A DNA stretch of 30,048 nt from Rhodobacteraceae bacterium UBA3069 (GTDB taxonomy: Bacteria > Pseudomonadota > Alphaproteobacteria > Rhodobacterales > Rhodobacteraceae), in the NCBI GenBank assembly GCA_002366795.1, contig DFBX01000090.1, positions 1-30,048 of the forward strand, in the 5' to 3' direction. Position numbers and translations under genes: made by a program. The notes under the pieces were generated by a model. That model saw only the letters and a list, made by a program, of their open reading frames with translations, was not told the origin of the DNA and did not search any database. Below are positions 15,092-23,026 of this stretch, piece by piece. Positions within the stretch are counted from its first letter, which is position 1. The number at the start of each line of letters is the position of its first letter.

Positions 15092-16306
15092 ATGACCCAA
15101 CCACACGCCAGACCCGCAGACACATATTCCCCGCTCTACTTTCTGGCCTCGCTTGGCGCAGGCGGGCTGACCGTCACATTCTTCATGTACCTGATGTTCT
15201 GGGTGCCCCACCAAGGCCGCCCCGTCCCGATTTTCGAGGATATCATGGCCGCCTTCACCACGGGCAGCCTGCCGATGCAAATCGCCATCGCCGCCGCCAT
15301 GACCGGTATCGCGGTCTTCGCCTTCATCAACGTCAATTCGCTGATCTGGAATTTCAGCGCATTGGCAAAATTCAAACAGACGCCCGCTTATGGCGCGCTG
15401 CGCGATTCCAACGGTGAAACCACCCTGCTGGCGGCACCGCTGGCCGCGGCAATGACCGTGAACGGCATGTTCATCGTCGGGTTGGTCTTTGTGCCGGGGC
15501 TGTGGGGGATCGTCGAATACCTGTTCCCCATGGCGCTGCTGGCCTTTCTGGGTCTTGGCATCTGGGCGCTGCGCACCATCGGCGATTTTCTGGGCCGCGT
15601 GCTGACCAGCGGCGGCGTGTTCGACGTGACCGCGCACAACTCCTTTGCGCAACTTCTGCCCGCATTCGCGCTGGCCATGGTCGGCGTTGGCCTTGCCGCC
15701 CCCGCCGCGATGAGTACACACCCCACCACCGTCGGCACGTCGATGGTTCTGTCCACCTTCTTCGGTATCGCAGCCGTCATCTATACGGTTGTCGCCGCAA
15801 TCACTGCATTCAATTCCATGCTTCACCACGGCACCGCGCGCGAGGCTGGCCCAACCCTGATGGTGGTCGTGCCGATCATGACCGTACTGGCCATCCTGCT
15901 CCTGCGTCAGGACCATGCGCTGCACGCCACCTATGGCGTCCACTCCACCGCCGGCGAAACCATGGTATTTCTCGCCCGCCTGCTGACCGTGCAAGTTGTG
16001 TTCTTGCTGCTGGGGATGCTGGTGCTGCGCCGCCAGGGCTATTTCACCGATTACGTGACGGGGCCGAACACCTCTCCCGGCTCCTACGCGCTTGTCTGCC
16101 TCGGCGTGGCGCTATCGGTGATGCTGCATTTCTTCATCAACAAGGGGCTGGCGGGCGCTGGCGTGATCGACAAGTTCGGCACGGCTTACTGGGCGCTGAC
16201 CGCCGTCGCACTGGCTTCGCAGTTCCTGATGGTCTGGCTTGTGCTGCGCCTGAATCGCCAGCACTTTGACCGTCGCGCCACACCGCAGGCTGTCCCGGCC
16301 GAATAA
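15092..16306 (+). CDS. Ten-helix integral membrane protein, TDT/SLAC1-like (possibly TsoY type)
   Basis: A 404-residue inner-membrane protein with about ten hydrophobic helices, beginning SPLYFLASLGAGGLTVTFF, a start resembling tellurite-resistance/dicarboxylate (TDT) or SLAC1-type channels. Conserved-looking elements include HNSFAQLLPAFALAMVGVG (about 187-205), a cytoplasmic segment around residue 248 and SPGSYALVCLG (about 330). I recall similar Rhodobacteraceae proteins being labelled TsoY-family (some of which are selenoproteins), but that is memory, not shown here; no in-frame TGA occurs. Ribosome site GAGGGA precedes the ATG. The next gene, a FadR-type regulator, may or may not control it. 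Substrate unknown. Confidence 0.75.
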   Translation: MTQPHARPADTYSPLYFLASLGAGGLTVTFFMYLMFWVPHQGRPVPIFEDIMAAFTTGSLPMQIAIAAAMTGIAVFAFINVNSLIWNFSALAKFKQTPAYGALRDSNGETTLLAAPLAAAMTVNGMFIVGLVFVPGLWGIVEYLFPMALLAFLGLGIWALRTIGDFLGRVLTSGGVFDVTAHNSFAQLLPAFALAMVGVGLAAPAAMSTHPTTVGTSMVLSTFFGIAAVIYTVVAAITAFNSMLHHGTAREAGPTLMVVVPIMTVLAILLLRQDHALHATYGVHSTAGETMVFLARLLTVQVVFLLLGMLVLRRQGYFTDYVTGPNTSPGSYALVCLGVALSVMLHFFINKGLAGAGVIDKFGTAYWALTAVALASQFLMVWLVLRLNRQHFDRRATPQAVPAE

Positions 16307-16331
16307 CCACCACTCACGGAAAACGCCAAAA

Positions 16332-16364
16332 GGGGGGCGCGGGGAAACCTGCGCCCCCTTCTTC
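16332..16364 (+). terminator. Terminator after the ten-helix membrane protein
   Basis: GGGGGCGC (16333-16340), loop of 10, GCGCCCCC (16351-16358), then TTCTTCTT. The stem can be extended by a G-T and an A-T pair. It separates the membrane protein gene from the regulator. Confidence 0.75.
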
Positions 16365-16381
16365 TTGCCCCGCCGCCCGCG

Positions 16382-16400
16382 TGGTCATATCATCTGACCA
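16382..16400. promoter_or_regulatory. Palindromic operator candidate of the FadR-type regulator
   Basis: TGGTC (16382-16386) and GACCA (16396-16400) form an inverted repeat with a 9-base spacer, 22 bases before the regulator start. The left half with following bases, TGGT-CAT-ATCA, also matches the FadR/LldR/PdhR-type consensus TGGT-N3-ACCA with one mismatch. The position fits autoregulation. Confidence 0.5.
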
Positions 16401-16421
16401 AATTCAAGATACAGGCCCGCC

Positions 16422-17189
16422 ATGCCCTTCCGCTCCGTCCAACCCGAGAAACTCTCGACCGCCGTTTCCCGCCAGATCGAACAGCTGATCCTGCGCGGAA
16501 TCCTGCGCCCGGGCGAACGCCTGCCGTCCGAACGCGATCTTGCGGAACGGCTGGGCGTGTCGCGCCCATCCCTGCGCGAGGCCGTGTCGGACCTATCGGA
16601 AAAGGGACTGCTGACCAGCCGTGCGGGGGCTGGCATCTACGTGGCCGATGTGCTTGGCTCCGCCTTTTCGCCGGCGCTGGTCAAGCTTTTTTCCGAACAT
16701 GACGAGGCCGTGTTCGACTATCTCGCCTTTCGCCGCGACATGGAAGGGTTGGCGGCCGAACGCGCCGCCCGGCTGGGGTCGGACACCGACCTTGCGGTGA
16801 TCGCGGAAATCTTCGCCAAGATGGAAACCGCCCACGCCAAGCGCGCCCCGGCAGACGAGGCCCGGCTGGACGCCGATTTCCACCTGTCAATCATCGAGGC
16901 AAGCCATAACGTCATCATGCTGCACATGATGCGGTCCATGTATGAACTGCTGCGCGAAGGCGTTTTTTACAACCGGCAAGTCATGTTCAAACAGCGCACC
17001 AACCGCGCCGAATTGCTGGACCAGCACCGTGCCATCAACGACGCCCTGCAAGAACGCGACCCAAAGGCCGCGCGCGCGGCGGTCGAAGCGCACCTGGACT
17101 ACGTCGCCGGCGCCCTCACTGACCAACAACGCGCCGACCGGAATGAAGATGTGGCAAGGCAAAGGCTGGAACACGAAAAAGCCCGCTAA
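16422..17189 (+). CDS. GntR-family regulator, FadR/FCD subfamily
   Basis: A 255-residue DNA-binding protein. Residues 8-70 form a winged helix-turn-helix with the GntR signature (LPSERDLAERLGVSRPSLREAV). Residues about 95-225 form an FCD ligand domain with the usual metal-binding pattern: an acidic residue before FHLSI, DQHRAIND and AVEAHLDYV. FCD regulators of the PdhR/LldR/GlcC branch sense carboxylates such as pyruvate, lactate or glycolate; the ligand here is not readable. No catabolic operon adjoins it, so the regulated genes are probably itself, perhaps the upstream membrane protein, and distant operons. Confidence 0.9.
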   Translation: MPFRSVQPEKLSTAVSRQIEQLILRGILRPGERLPSERDLAERLGVSRPSLREAVSDLSEKGLLTSRAGAGIYVADVLGSAFSPALVKLFSEHDEAVFDYLAFRRDMEGLAAERAARLGSDTDLAVIAEIFAKMETAHAKRAPADEARLDADFHLSIIEASHNVIMLHMMRSMYELLREGVFYNRQVMFKQRTNRAELLDQHRAINDALQERDPKAARAAVEAHLDYVAGALTDQQRADRNEDVARQRLEHEKAR

Positions 17190-17286
17190 AACCCGCACCC
17201 TCCCTTTCTTGACCCTCCCTGTCTTCACTGTTCGATAAATACCTCAAATGCGCCAAGCCCGCCGCGCACGCTCCCTATCGGGCATG

Positions 17287-17319
17287 AAAAAGCCCGAGGG
17301 CCACAAGGCACCCCGGGCT
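17287..17319 (-). terminator. Terminator of the F0 ATP synthase operon
   Basis: Read on the minus strand, AGCCCG, an imperfect inner stem closed by GCC-TTGT-GGC, and CGGGCT are followed by TTTTT. It lies 24 bases after the atpF stop codon. Confidence 0.8.
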
Positions 17320-17342
17320 CAATTCCTAGGCTTGGAACCAGC

Positions 17343-17900
17343 TTAGTGCAGCTTGGCTTCGACCTCGGCAATCGCGTCGGTGATCAGCTTGTTGCCTTCC
17401 GTTGCGGTCATCTGCGCTGCGATAACCTCGCGGGCTGCGGCAACGGCCACAGTAGCAGCGGTGTCGCGCACTTCGCGGACAGCCGATGCCTCGGCCGAAG
17501 CAATCTGATCCTCGGCGGCTTGCATACGGCGCGCGATCGAGACCTCAAGGTCTTTCTTCGCTTGCACGGCAGCTGCGTCGGCATCTTCCTTGGCATGGGC
17601 CACGATGCGGTCGGCTTGTTCCTGCACTTCCTTCTGCTTGCGCTCGTAAGAGGCCAGCAGCGCCTGGGCGTCGTCTCGCAGCGCGCGCGCTTCGTCCAGT
17701 TCGGATTTGATGCCTGCAGAACGATCGTCCAGCATCTTGCCGATCATACCCGGTACCTTGAAATAGAACAGGACCGCGATGAACAGGATAAATGCCAACA
17801 GCACGATGAAGTTCGTGCTGTGCAGCGACAGGAACGGGCCGCTTGCCGCGAATGCAGGCGTGGCGGCGGTCAGGGCAATAAGCGTTGCAATCTTGCGCAT
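17343..17900 (-). CDS. atpF: ATP synthase F0 subunit b
   Basis: The peripheral-stalk subunit that holds the F1 head against the membrane ring. The 185 residues start with a hydrophobic segment resembling a signal (MRKIATLIALTAATPAFA), then a second membrane helix (about 30-48, FIVLLAFILFIAVLFYF), then a long charged coiled coil (about 55-170) rich in alanine, glutamate and lysine. The N-terminal signal-like extension is common for alphaproteobacterial b subunits. It is last in the atpI-B-E-F'-F operon, 4 bases after atpF'. Confidence 0.93.
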   Translation of the reverse strand: MRKIATLIALTAATPAFAASGPFLSLHSTNFIVLLAFILFIAVLFYFKVPGMIGKMLDDRSAGIKSELDEARALRDDAQALLASYERKQKEVQEQADRIVAHAKEDADAAAVQAKKDLEVSIARRMQAAEDQIASAEASAVREVRDTAATVAVAAAREVIAAQMTATEGNKLITDAIAEVEAKLH

Positions 17901-17904
17901 GGTA

Positions 17905-18480
17905 TTACCCTTTCACCCGTGCTGTCACGGAAGCTTCGATGGCTTTTGCATCAGCTTTGCCGCCCAGTGCCGCGACAACGGCAGCGGCCGTGTCATTGGC
18001 CACATCCTTGACGGACGCCATGGCGTTCGCGCGGATCTCGGCGATGGCTTTTTCACCCTCGGCGGTCTTGGCAGCGATTTTTGCGTCGGCCTCGGCGATG
18101 GCCTTGTCCAGATCTGCCTGGATTTCGGCGCGCGTTTCGGTCGCGATGCGGTTTGCCTCGACGCGGGCATCGGCAAGCGCCTGGTCATAGGCCGCTTCGG
18201 CCTCCAGTGCTTTTGCCTTCAGCTCTTCGGCCGCGGCGATATCATTCGTGATTGTCCCCTGACGCTCGGCCAGAACCGCGCCAATGCGCGGAAGCGCGAT
18301 GCGCGACAGGACGAAATAGATCACGACCAGCGTGACCATAAGCCAGAAAATCTGGTTGCCCCAGGTCGAGAAATCGAGCTGCGGCATGCCCGGTGCGGAT
18401 GCGGCTGCATCTGCGCCGTGTGCTGCCCCGTGGGCGGCGTCGGCCGCTTGGCCAGCGGCGTCGTGCGTATCAGTCGCCAT
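17905..18480 (-). CDS. atpF': ATP synthase F0 subunit b'
   Basis: The second, diverged peripheral-stalk subunit; b and b' form a heterodimer in photosynthetic-type and alphaproteobacterial enzymes. The 191 residues have an alanine- and histidine-rich N-terminal extension (about 1-30), then LDFSTWGNQIFWLMVTLVVIYFVLSRIALPRI (membrane helix about 42-60), and a long alanine/glutamate coiled coil. A strong AGGAGG-type ribosome site precedes the ATG. The gene is 84 bases after atpE; that gap holds an intercistronic hairpin. Also called atpG or atpX in some annotations. Confidence 0.92.
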   Translation of the reverse strand: MATDTHDAAGQAADAAHGAAHGADAAASAPGMPQLDFSTWGNQIFWLMVTLVVIYFVLSRIALPRIGAVLAERQGTITNDIAAAEELKAKALEAEAAYDQALADARVEANRIATETRAEIQADLDKAIAEADAKIAAKTAEGEKAIAEIRANAMASVKDVANDTAAAVVAALGGKADAKAIEASVTARVKG

Positions 18481-18511
18481 GTCGTCCTCCTGGGAACTTT
18501 CCGTTGTATTA

Positions 18512-18540
18512 CGGGTGGACCAGTATCACCGGCCCACCCG
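18512..18540 (-). promoter_or_regulatory. Intercistronic hairpin between atpE and atpF'
   Basis: CGGGTGG (18512-18518) and CCACCCG (18534-18540) pair around a 15-base loop. It lies 24 bases after the atpE stop. A hairpin here could stabilise or partly separate the atpE message, helping to make many c subunits per complex. No T-run follows. Confidence 0.45.
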
Positions 18541-18564
18541 CACGTAAGGATGGTTCCGTAGGTC

Positions 18565-18789
18565 TTAGACGGCGAACATCAGCAGCAGAGCGACGAGGAA
18601 CGAGAAGATCCCCAGTGCTTCTGCGAATGCGATGCCGATGAACAGGGTCGCGGTTTGCGACGCGGCGGCAGAGGGGTTGCGCAGTGCGCCGGCCAGGTAG
18701 TTGCCTGCGACGTTGCCCACACCGATTGCGGCTGCGCCGGAACCGATTGCTGCAAGACCTGCGCCGATATGTGCCAGTTGACCTTCCAT
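18565..18789 (-). CDS. atpE: ATP synthase F0 subunit c
   Basis: The proteolipid of the rotating membrane ring. The 74-residue protein has two membrane helices joined by the polar loop around RNPSA (about 37-41). The proton-carrying carboxylate is Glu57 in GIAFAEALGIF, and the first helix has the glycine repeat GAGLAAIGSGAAAIGVG. No sodium-binding pattern was recognised. Placed between atpB and atpF'; a purine-rich site precedes the ATG. Confidence 0.96.
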   Translation of the reverse strand: MEGQLAHIGAGLAAIGSGAAAIGVGNVAGNYLAGALRNPSAAASQTATLFIGIAFAEALGIFSFLVALLLMFAV

Positions 18790-18854
18790 GAGTGTATCTC
18801 CTTACGTTGGAAGTTGGAATTCAGGGTTGTTAGGTTGTGACCTTTGCGTGCCGA

Positions 18855-19613
18855 TTAGTGCCCCGGGTGCAGTGCATCCTTCAGGTAAACGCAGGTCAGA
18901 ATTGTGAAAACATAGGCCTGAATAAAGGCCACCAAGACCTCTAGACCATACATCGCGGTGATGGCGACGACCGACAGCGGCGATACAACGGCGATAGCGG
19001 CAAAGCCCGCGAACACCTTGATCACAGCGTGGCCTGCCATGACGTTACCGGCCAAACGAATGGAGTGGCTGACCGGACGCACGAAATACGAAATCAGTTC
19101 GATGATCGCCAGAACGGGGCGCAGGGCCAAAGGCGCCGAAGACACCCAGAACAGGCCAAGGAAAGCCGTGCCGTTCTTGATGAAACCAACGATGGTCACG
19201 GTCAGGAACACCAGCAACGCCAGCACCACGGTCACGGCGAAATGCGAGGTGGTGGTGAAGGACATCGGCAGCAAGCCAAGGAAGTTGGCCATCACGATGA
19301 ACATGAACAGGGTCATCACATAGGGGAAGAAGACCAGCGCATCCTTGCCGGCCACGTCCTCGACCATCTTGTAGATGAAGCCATAGGCCAGTTCAGCGAT
19401 CGACTGCTTGCGCGACGGAACCACGGCGCGGCGTGCGCTGCCCCAGACCATCAGCAGGATCACGGCAACAACGGCCAGCGCCATCCACAGGGTCGCGTTG
19501 GTGATGGTGAACAGCCCGATCGGTCCATCGCCGAACAACGGTTTGATGATGAACTGATCCATCGGGTGGAAAACCAGTCCGCCCTCTTCGGCACCGTGCG
19601 CTTCAGTCGCCAT
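18855..19613 (-). CDS. atpB: ATP synthase F0 subunit a
   Basis: The stationary membrane subunit that forms the proton half-channels. The 252 residues contain about five to six membrane helices and the essential Arg186 in SHSIRLAGNVMAGH, with PLALRPVLAIIELISYFVRP just before it. The N-terminus is histidine/glutamate containing (MATEAHGAEEG), typical of the Rhodobacteraceae protein. It follows atpI after 35 bases. The F1 genes are not in the window, matching the split F0/F1 arrangement of alphaproteobacteria. Confidence 0.96.
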   Translation of the reverse strand: MATEAHGAEEGGLVFHPMDQFIIKPLFGDGPIGLFTITNATLWMALAVVAVILLMVWGSARRAVVPSRKQSIAELAYGFIYKMVEDVAGKDALVFFPYVMTLFMFIVMANFLGLLPMSFTTTSHFAVTVVLALLVFLTVTIVGFIKNGTAFLGLFWVSSAPLALRPVLAIIELISYFVRPVSHSIRLAGNVMAGHAVIKVFAGFAAIAVVSPLSVVAITAMYGLEVLVAFIQAYVFTILTCVYLKDALHPGH

Positions 19614-19648
19614 AATGACCTCTCATCTCTCGTTCTCTGTCGGGTCTG

Positions 19649-19978
19649 TCAGGACCCGGAATTCCCGTTGGCCTGTTCGGCCTCTTGTTTTTCCTGGATC
19701 TCGCGGGCGGATCGCATCATCGTCTTGATGCCGGCCACGAGGCCAAGGAGGGTGAACACGACAAGGAAGATCGGAATGGTCCCAAGCAGGAGGTCCAACC
19801 CGTATCCGATGCCGAAACCGATCCCCAGACCGGCCACCATTTCTATTACCATGCGCCACGCCAGATTGGCCTGACTATAGTGTTCGTCCGCGCGGGCCCC
19901 TGGTTCCTGCGAGGCTTTCGCCTGCTTGATCCGGGCCCCCAGATCGGCCAGTTGCCGTTCCTTTTCCGCCTCGGACAT
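19649..19978 (-). CDS. atpI: ATP synthase-associated protein AtpI
   Basis: A small membrane protein at the head of the F0 operon, thought to aid c-ring assembly or magnesium supply. The start at 19978 has GAGGGG upstream; the longer frame to 20038 is unlikely. The 109 residues have a charged N-terminal helix (about 1-40) and two membrane helices (about 43-62 and 68-86) with AGLGIGFGIGYGLD typical of the family, then a charged tail (REIQEKQEAEQ). Transcription of the F0 operon must begin in the 222-base divergent gap up to the ArsR gene. Confidence 0.9.
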   Translation of the reverse strand: MSEAEKERQLADLGARIKQAKASQEPGARADEHYSQANLAWRMVIEMVAGLGIGFGIGYGLDLLLGTIPIFLVVFTLLGLVAGIKTMMRSAREIQEKQEAEQANGNSGS

Positions 19979-20040
19979 GGGTCCAGACCCCTCACGTTTG
20001 GTTGTCGCCTTGCTAAGCGGGGCCGGTGAAGGAGTCAAGC

Positions 20041-20078
20041 GCGGGAGCGCCCGCAGTAAGCCACTGTTTCATAACAGT
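20041..20078. promoter_or_regulatory. Two small hairpins in the atpI/ArsR divergent gap
   Basis: GCGGG-agcg-CCCGC (20041-20054) and ACTGTT-tcat-AACAGT (20063-20078) are short perfect inverted repeats 63-100 bases upstream of atpI. They could be leader structures of the F0 operon or a protein-binding palindrome. No reliable promoter hexamers were seen. Confidence 0.3.
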
Positions 20079-20200
20079 ATTTTCAGAACGAAGGCGCGGG
20101 AACAGGGCCGAACGCAGGACACGTTGGCGCTAACGGGCAGGGTTTTCGTTATTCAACCGATCAGTTGACGATTGCCACGCGGGGGGCGTATTGGCTGGCT

Positions 20201-20536
20201 ATGGTCCAGTCACTCGATACCGTCTTTGCGGCGCTTTCCGACCCCACCCGCCGCACGATCCTGTCGATGCTGCTGGAGGATGACATGGCCGTGACGGACG
20301 TGGCCGAACCGTTCGAGATGTCGCTGGCCGCGATTTCCAAGCACCTGTCTATTCTGGCGGGTGCCGGGCTGATTTCACAGGAAAAGCGCGGGCGGGTAAA
20401 ATGGTGCAAACTGGAGCCGAACGCCCTGCGCGCCGCCAGCGTCTGGATGCAGGGGTTCGGCCAGTTCGAACCGGTGCATCTGGATGCGTTCGAACGGTTC
20501 CTGGCGTTTGAACTGGGCGAAGAGGCCGGCGAATAG
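20201..20536 (+). CDS. ArsR-family transcriptional regulator
   Basis: A 111-residue winged helix-turn-helix repressor. The start at 20201 gives the usual N-terminus VFAALSDPTRRTILSML; a TTG at 20165 would add 12 residues. The recognition helix is in MSLAAISKHLSILAGAGLISQEKRGR (about 42-67). The metal-binding ELCVCDL motif of the arsenic/cadmium sensors is absent, so it belongs to the non-metal group (SdpR-like). In that group the partner is often an SRPBCC-domain protein encoded next door, but here the next gene is the convergent DMT transporter, so its regulated genes are unclear. Confidence 0.88.
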   Translation: MVQSLDTVFAALSDPTRRTILSMLLEDDMAVTDVAEPFEMSLAAISKHLSILAGAGLISQEKRGRVKWCKLEPNALRAASVWMQGFGQFEPVHLDAFERFLAFELGEEAGE

Positions 20537-20540
20537 CCCG

Positions 20541-21428
20541 CTACTCTTCTTTCAGAAGCAGCCACAGCGCGACGATGGTCAGGGCGACACCTGCGAGGAT
20601 CAGCAGGGGCGGTACCCCGTTGCCCAGCGCGATTTCCCACAAGATCACCCACGAGGGTGTCAGATAGGTATAGGCCATGACCTTGGCCGAGGGCAGGCGC
20701 AGCGTGGCGAATTGCATCAGCACAAAGGTGATGGCGCTGGCGCAGATCGCAACATAGGCGATGGTGATCCAGACGATACCGGGCAACGCCGCCCAATCGG
20801 TCGCCATGATATCGGACCAACCCCATGCGGTTATGACCGCGCAGCCAGCGACCAGCATCCCGAAGGTAAAGACGATAGGCGGCTCGCCCCGGTTCAGAAG
20901 GCGCACCATGGGGGTATAGGCCGCATGAGCGATGCAGCCGATGAAAAAGATCGCCTCTCCTCTTCCGATGTTGAATTGCATCAAGGCGTTCAGATCGGCG
21001 CGGAAGATGACCCAGACCGCCCCTGCCCCGCCCACGGCCAGCGCCAGCGCCATGCGTGGCGTGGTGATCTGGCGCAGCATCAGCCAGCCGAACCCCGCCG
21101 CCATCAGCGGGGTCAGCGTGAACACAGCCGAGGCAGACACCGGCGCGGCGGTCTTCAGCCCCTCGAACATCAGCACGAAATAGCTGGAAAACACCCCGCC
21201 CAGCAGCAGGTAACGCCATGGCGCGCGGGCAGCAGAACGGGGCAAGCCCGTGGTCGCCAGCGCGGCGATGCCCACCAGCGTGGCCGCGATGGCAAAGCGC
21301 ACCGCGTTCAGGGCCGTGGGCGCGATCTGGTTCGCCGCCATCACCCCCAACGAGAAAGACCCAGCCACCAGCCCCGAAAAGGCCAGCATCGCAAGATGCC
21401 CCTGCGCGGAAGGGGAAAGCGCCCTCAA
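20541..21428 (-). CDS. EamA/DMT-family transporter
   Basis: An inner-membrane drug/metabolite-type exporter with about ten helices in two repeated five-helix halves (295 residues from this start). Typical features are the N-terminal GLVAGSFSLGV and the second-half FVLMQFATLRLPSAKVMAYTYLTPSWVILWE (about 225-255). The start codon is uncertain: TTG at 21428 overlaps the LysR stop in a TTGA arrangement with GGGA upstream, TTG at 21440 is possible, and the first ATG is at 21389. Overlap with the upstream LysR gene indicates a common transcript and perhaps LysR control of export. Substrate unknown. Confidence 0.85.
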   Translation of the reverse strand: MRALSPSAQGHLAMLAFSGLVAGSFSLGVMAANQIAPTALNAVRFAIAATLVGIAALATTGLPRSAARAPWRYLLLGGVFSSYFVLMFEGLKTAAPVSASAVFTLTPLMAAGFGWLMLRQITTPRMALALAVGGAGAVWVIFRADLNALMQFNIGRGEAIFFIGCIAHAAYTPMVRLLNRGEPPIVFTFGMLVAGCAVITAWGWSDIMATDWAALPGIVWITIAYVAICASAITFVLMQFATLRLPSAKVMAYTYLTPSWVILWEIALGNGVPPLLILAGVALTIVALWLLLKEE

Positions 21429-22306
21429 ACCGCGTCCCAATCGGCGGCGGTTTCCTTAAGGTGGGTCAGAAAGGCCTGCACCTTGGATGTCCGGTGCAGA
21501 TCGACATGAGTGACCAGCCATAGCGGTGCCTCCCATTCCGGGTCTGGCGGGCAGACTTCCAGCAGGTCGGGGTATTCCTGCGCCATCCACAAGGGCAAAA
21601 AGCCGATGCCCATCCCTTGCAAAACGCCCAGTTCGGCGGTGCGCAGATCGGTGGCACGCAGGATGATGCGCTCTGCCGGGATATTCTCCCACAGCCATTT
21701 GTAGAAAGGGGCGCGGGTGTCGTGGTCGTCGCTGCCAATGAACCAGTGCTGCGGGTAATCGGTCGGGCTGTCGGGCATGCCGAACCGTTCTGCATAGGCG
21801 CGGCTGCAATACAGCCCGGTGCGCTGGCGAAAGAACGGCTGCACCACGTTGTCGGGCTCCTGCGGGGCGCTGCCCGCACGGATCGCAACATGCGCCTCGC
21901 CGTATTCCAGGCGGAACAGGCGCTCGCCGGTCAGATAGCGTAGGATCACCTCGGGGTGGGCCATGCGGAAGGCATCCATCGCAGGGATCATCAGCCCCGC
22001 CAGCCCGCCGATCGAGGTGACGACCAATTCGCCTGACACCGCATCGCCCGCGCCCCTGATCCGGCTTAGCAATTGCGCGAACTGGTCATCGGTGGCCTGT
22101 GCCACGCGCAACAGATCCTGCCCCGCCTCGGTCGCGGTATAGCCGCGCGCGTGACGCTGGAACAGTTTGACCCCCATCCGCGCCTCAAGCGCGTCCACAT
22201 GACGGATGACCGTGGCGTGGTGAACGCCCAGCACCTCTGCTGCGCCGCTGACCGTGCCCATTCGCGCCACCTGAAAGGCCGTGCGCACCTCGTCCCAGTT
22301 TTCCAT
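21425..22306 (-). CDS. LysR-family transcriptional regulator
   Basis: A 293-residue regulator. The start at 22306 has GAGGTAG upstream. Residues 1-60 form the winged helix-turn-helix (VARMGTVSGAAEVLGVHHATVIRHVDALEARMGVKLFQR, about 15-50), followed by the periplasmic-binding-protein-like effector domain (about 90-285). The DNA-binding helix with HHATVIRHVDALE is the type seen in the subgroup close to GcvA/AmpR-like regulators with a short helical linker. It overlaps the DMT transporter gene downstream on the same strand. The 180-base gap upstream has a GCAATTGC palindrome at about 22356 that might be its own operator. Confidence 0.88.
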   Translation of the reverse strand: MENWDEVRTAFQVARMGTVSGAAEVLGVHHATVIRHVDALEARMGVKLFQRHARGYTATEAGQDLLRVAQATDDQFAQLLSRIRGAGDAVSGELVVTSIGGLAGLMIPAMDAFRMAHPEVILRYLTGERLFRLEYGEAHVAIRAGSAPQEPDNVVQPFFRQRTGLYCSRAYAERFGMPDSPTDYPQHWFIGSDDHDTRAPFYKWLWENIPAERIILRATDLRTAELGVLQGMGIGFLPLWMAQEYPDLLEVCPPDPEWEAPLWLVTHVDLHRTSKVQAFLTHLKETAADWDAV

Positions 22307-22418
22307 CACTACCTCATGTGTATTCTTGAACCGTTGACGGGACTCAAAACCCCTGACGTTCGCAATTGCAGGGAATCTAGCGGTTCCCACTGCCGCATCA
22401 AGTGCCGAAATCCCACAG

Positions 22419-22443
22419 GTGACGTGCCTTTGAATAGCGTCAC
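22419..22443. promoter_or_regulatory. Inverted repeat in the LysR/membrane-protein gap
   Basis: GTGACG (22419-22424) and CGTCAC (22438-22443) pair around a 13-base spacer, 43 bases before the start at 22487. It could be an operator or a leader hairpin of the following gene. Evidence is limited to the symmetry. Confidence 0.25.
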
Positions 22444-22486
22444 ATTAGAACTTGCGGCACTGCGGCGAACAAGTTGCTCAGGCTGA

Positions 22487-22972
22487 ATGAAGGTAACCCG
22501 TTACACGTATGACCAGTTGATCGTAGACGACACGCCTTGGTTCGTCAGCCTGCTATTCGTCAGCGGTGCGGTCGTGTTTTCGGGCGGCGCGATGTATCTT
22601 TTGCAAAGCGGGCGGATTTGGGGTTTCCCGCTGATGCTTGGCAGCTTCATGTGCCTGTTCATGCTATACCTGTTCCTGCGCCGCACGCAGCTTATCCTGC
22701 ACCGCGACGAAGGCTGGGCCGCGCTGCGCAAGAAAAGCCTGACCTCGCGAGAGGAGGTCCGCTTTGCCCTAGATTACATCCTGCGCGCCGAGGTCGAGGC
22801 GCATCATGCCCAGGGCCCGACATGGCGCACCGTCCTGATCACCGAAATGAATGGCGCGCGGCGGCGCTTTCCGCTGACGCTGTATTTCTCGAACTCCACC
22901 AGCCACGACCGGATCGCGCACCTGATCAACGAATGGCTTGCCGGGCGGATGGCGACCGGCAGCGCCGTCTAG
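22487..22972 (+). CDS. Membrane protein of unknown function, tandem paralog 1
   Basis: A 161-residue protein with a short cytoplasmic N-terminus (MKVTRYTYDQLIVDDTPW), two membrane helices (about 19-40 and 46-64), then a basic FLRRTQLILHRDEG turn and a beta-rich cytoplasmic domain of about 95 residues ending RIAHLINEWLAG. It is clearly related to the next gene: they share MKV(S/T)R-T-QLI-D-TPW at the start, RRxQLI-RD-G after the second helix and a final A-LIN(D/E)WL. I do not recognise the family; the layout resembles small two-helix proteins with a PH-like domain. The ribosome site is weak. Confidence 0.8.
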   Translation: MKVTRYTYDQLIVDDTPWFVSLLFVSGAVVFSGGAMYLLQSGRIWGFPLMLGSFMCLFMLYLFLRRTQLILHRDEGWAALRKKSLTSREEVRFALDYILRAEVEAHHAQGPTWRTVLITEMNGARRRFPLTLYFSNSTSHDRIAHLINEWLAGRMATGSAV

Positions 22973-22989
22973 GCGATCAAGGCGATCAA
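22972..22989 (+). repeat. Nine-base tandem repeat
   Basis: GGCGATCAA occurs twice head-to-tail, starting at the last base of the stop codon of paralog 1 and lying in the 54-base gap before paralog 2. Probably a small slippage product. Confidence 0.6.
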
Positions 22990-23026
22990 GGCTTGCACGC
23001 ATCCCGGCGCGCTGCAAAATGCGCCT

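Noticed and set aside
15092..16306. Selenocysteine codon in the ten-helix membrane protein
   Set aside because: The frame contains no internal TGA; any link to selenoprotein-containing relatives is only by recollection of family naming.
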